NCBI RefSeq assembly: GCF_024679095.1
Contig: NC_066522.1
Span: forward strand, 5,653,558 to 5,717,557
Direction of reading: 5' to 3'
Length of the DNA: 64,000 nt
From: Eriocheir sinensis
Taxonomy: Eukaryota > Arthropoda > Malacostraca > Decapoda > Varunidae
Numbering within the stretch: the stretch's first letter is position 1; each line of letters starts with the position of its first letter. Positions 61,581 to 64,000 of the stretch are shown in pieces. The notes beneath the pieces are model-generated. The model made no database searches. It saw only the letters and a program-made list of their open reading frames with translations, and was not told the DNA's origin. The translations under genes and the position numbers were made by a program.

Positions 61581-61931
61581 CTTTTTCTACTTTTGTATGC
61601 TTTGTACATTACATTTTGTATTCTTAATTATTTTGGGAGATGGGCTGGCGCCTGGCATGCAGGCACCTCCCATCTCCTTTATTGTATTTTTATATAACAT
61701 TAAACCTACAACTCATTAATATCAACTAAATTGAAGTAAGCAGTGGATGTATTCCCTTGTCGCATCATTTGATTACCAAGGATTTGTCTGTATATTACCT
61801 TATCAACCATCATATTTTCATTAAATAGAAAGTGATACATTCTGTGGTACATTTTTAAAATTTAGTGGTACGAATGGTACTTTTTCAGTGCAACATGCCG
61901 TACAATTTTTTTTTTCGAGGTGGCAACACTG
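60555..61931. mobile_element. hAT-type non-autonomous transposon, 1377 bp
   Basis: Perfect 14-bp TIRs, CAGTGTTGCCACCT and AGGTGGCAACACTG, flanked by perfect 8-bp target duplications TGTGTGGC. Removing the element and one duplication restores a normal satellite unit. Clusters of GGTAC lie just inside both ends (about six at the left, three at the right), typical of subterminal transposase sites. No frame encodes a transposase. The interior holds a 12-bp inverted repeat (AAAGTCACTTAT, 60880-60911), a (TA)n array and a GGAGATGGG hairpin. Confidence 0.9.
61494..61579. repeat. (TA)n microsatellite within the hAT-type element
   Basis: About 43 units. Confidence 0.97.
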
Positions 61932-64000
61932 TGTGTGGCGGCAGTCACGGCCAAGGACACAACTTGGCGTCTTACGCCCAACAGGGAGGCATACTAGTGT
62001 GTGGCGGGAGTCACGGCCCAGGACACTGCTCGGCGCCTTACGCCCCACAGGGAAGCATACTAGTGTGTGGCAGGAGTCACGGCCCAGGACACTGCTCGGC
62101 GCCTTACGCCCAACAGGGAAGCATACTAGTGTGTGGCGGGAGTCACGGCCCAGGACACTGCTCGGCGCCTTACGCCCCACAGGGAGGCATACTAGTGTGT
62201 GGCAGGAGTCACGGCCCAGGACACTGCTCGGCGCCTTACGCCCCACAGGGAGGCATACTAGTGTGTGGCAGGAGTCACGGCCCATGACACTGCTCGGCGC
62301 CTTACGCCCCACAGGGAGGCATACTAGTGTGTGGCGGGAGTCACGGCCCAGGACACTGCTCGGCGCCTTACGCCCCACAGGGAGGCATACTAGTGTGTGG
62401 CGGGAGTCACGGCCCAGGACACTGCTCGGCGCCTTACGCCCAACAGGGACGCAGACTAGAGTGTGGCAGGAGTCACGGCCCAGGACACTGCTCGGCGCCT
62501 TACGCCCCACAGGGAGGCATACTAGTGTGTGGCGGGAGTCACGGCCCAGGACACTGCTCGGCGCCTTACGCCCCACAGGGAGGCATACTAGTGTGTGGCG
62601 GGAGTCACGGCCCAGGACACTGCTCGGCGCCTTACGCCCCACAGGGAGGCATACTAGTGTGTGGCGGGAGTCACGGCCCAGGACACTGCTCGGCGCCTTA
62701 CGCCCCACAGGGAGGCATACTAGTGTGTGGCAGGAGTCACGGCCCAGGACACTGCTCGGCGCCTTACGCCCCACAGGGAGGCATACTAGTGTGTGGCGGG
62801 AGTCACGGCCCAGGACACTGCTCGGCGCCTTACGCCCCACAGGGAGGCATACTAGTGTGTGGCTGGAGTCACGGCCCAGGACACTGCTCGGCGCCTTACG
62901 CCCCACAGGGAGGCATACTAGTGTGTGGCAGGAGTCACGGCCCAGGACACTGCTCGGCGCTTTACGCCCCACAGGGAGGCATACTAGTGTGTGGCAGGAG
63001 TCACGGCCCAGGACACTGCTCGGCGCCTTACGCCCCACAGGAGGCATACTAGTGTGTGGCGAGTCACGGCCCAGGACACTGCTCGGCGCCGTACGCCCCC
63101 CAGGGAGGCATACTTGTGTGGTGCGGGCGTCACGGCCGAGGACACTGCTCGGCGCCTTACGCCCCACAGGGAAGCATACTAGTGTGAGGCGGGAGTCAGG
63201 GGCCTGGACGCTGCTCGTCGCCGTACGCCCCACTGGGATGCATACTAGTGTGGCAGGAGTCACGGCCCAGGACACTGCTCGGCGCCTTACGCCCCACAGG
63301 GAGGCATACTAGTGTGTGGCAGGAGTCACGGCCCAGGACACTGCTCGGCGCCTTACGCCCCACAGGGAGGCATACTAGTGTGTGGCAGGAGTCACGGCCC
63401 AGGACACTGCTCGGCGCCTTACGCCCCACAGGGAGGCATACTAGTGTGTGGCAGGAGTCACGGCCCAGGACACTGATCGGCGCCTTACGCCCCACAGGAG
63501 GCATACTAGTGTGTGCAGGAGTCACGGCCCAGGACACTGCTCGGCGCCTTACGCCCCACAGGGAGGCATACTAGTGTGTGGCAGGAGTCACGGCCCAGGA
63601 CACTGCTCGGCGCCTTACGCCCCACAGGGAGGCATACTAGTGTGTGGCGGGAGTCACGGCCCAGGACACTGCTCGGCGCCTTACGCCCCACAGGGAGGCA
63701 TACTAGTGTGTGGCAGTCACGGCCCAGGACACTGCTCGGCGCCTTACGCCCCACAGGGAGGCATACTAGTGTGTGGCAGGAGTCACGGCCCAGGACACTG
63801 CTCGGTGCCTTACGCCCCACAGGGAGGCATACTAGTGTGTGGCAGGAGTCACGGCCCAGGACACTGCTCGGCGCCTTACGCCCCACAGGGAGGCATACTA
63901 GTGTGTGGCAGGAGTCACGGCCCAGGACACTGCTCGGCGCCTTACGCCCCACAGGGAGGCACGGTGACGTGTGTGGGGCGGGAGTCACGGCCCAGGACAC
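61932..64000 (+). repeat. 66-bp satellite array, about 31 units
   Basis: The consensus unit starts TGTGTGGCGGGAGTCACGGC, continues CCAGGACACTGCTCGGCGCC and TTACGCCCCACAGGGAGGCA, and ends TACTAG. Most units differ at one or two positions; GGCGGGAG and GGCAGGAG types alternate. Short deletions occur near 63041, 63059, 63246, 63495 and 63708. The unit is 22 codons, so frames of 474 and 484 codons run through opposite strands; they follow from the period and are not genes. The array reaches the window edge. Confidence 0.97.

Noticed and set aside
61821..63312. Open frames of 474 and 484 codons on opposite strands
   Set aside because: They are the 66-bp satellite read in frame. Both strands being open follows from the period, and no non-repeat domain is included.
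61932..64000. CRISPR array
   Set aside because: There is no alternation of short repeat and unique spacer; the whole 66-bp unit is repeated. The host is eukaryotic.

Overview
The window reads as non-genic, repeat-dominated DNA from an animal nuclear genome, most likely a decapod crustacean. This is inferred from the extreme density of very long (GA)n, (GT)n, (TA)n and (TTA)n arrays, from Jockey-, CR1- and RTE-like LINE remnants of the type common in crustaceans, and from abundant tRNA-headed SINEs. No bacterial-style gene, operon, rRNA, functional tRNA or CRISPR array was seen. Almost every long open frame is a microsatellite or satellite read as protein, or part of a transposable element. 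The only plausible host coding segment is a short two-helix membrane exon candidate at about 29.4-29.6 kb, with low confidence.

Layout. 0-4 kb: LINE C-terminal fragment, polypurine tract, (TA)n, a tRNA-headed SINE and two long (GA)n arrays. 4-9.3 kb: a decayed Ty3/Gypsy-type element on the minus strand (coiled coil, Gag zinc knuckles, protease, RT, RNase H, integrase) with catalytic deletions and a foreign 0.4 kb insert. 9.5-16.5 kb: microsatellites, a GTCGGC-rich block with a perfect palindrome, a hAT-type MITE with clean 8-bp target duplications, and another LINE C-terminus. 17.5-22.7 kb: a CR1-like LINE on the plus strand (zinc finger/coiled coil, 24-bp repeat, SGNH esterase, endonuclease, RT), interrupted by nested insertions, one with a poly(A) tail and 12-bp target duplications. 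25-26.5 kb: a TIR element full of AGGTCA half-sites between two (TTA)n arrays. 27-39 kb: minisatellites, SINEs, long (TA)n/(CA)n arrays and a duplicated 125-bp block. 39.3 kb: a 64-bp near-perfect hairpin. 43.6-44.7 kb: the intact 5' half of a Jockey-like LINE on the minus strand, ending at a (CA)n array. 45-58 kb: the densest (CT)n/(GA)n region, a second hAT-type MITE, a LINE RT fragment and SINE copies. 60.0-64.0 kb: a 66-bp satellite array, about 31 uninterrupted units to the window edge, whose left part holds a 1.38 kb hAT-type element with perfect 14-bp TIRs and a perfect 8-bp target duplication, plus a smaller TIR element.

The mobile elements do not form a pathway together. The window records successive insertions: satellite first, then hAT and TIR elements into it; CR1-like LINE first, then other elements into it. 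All elements containing RT sequence look inactive. The SINEs would have needed LINE machinery supplied elsewhere in the genome.
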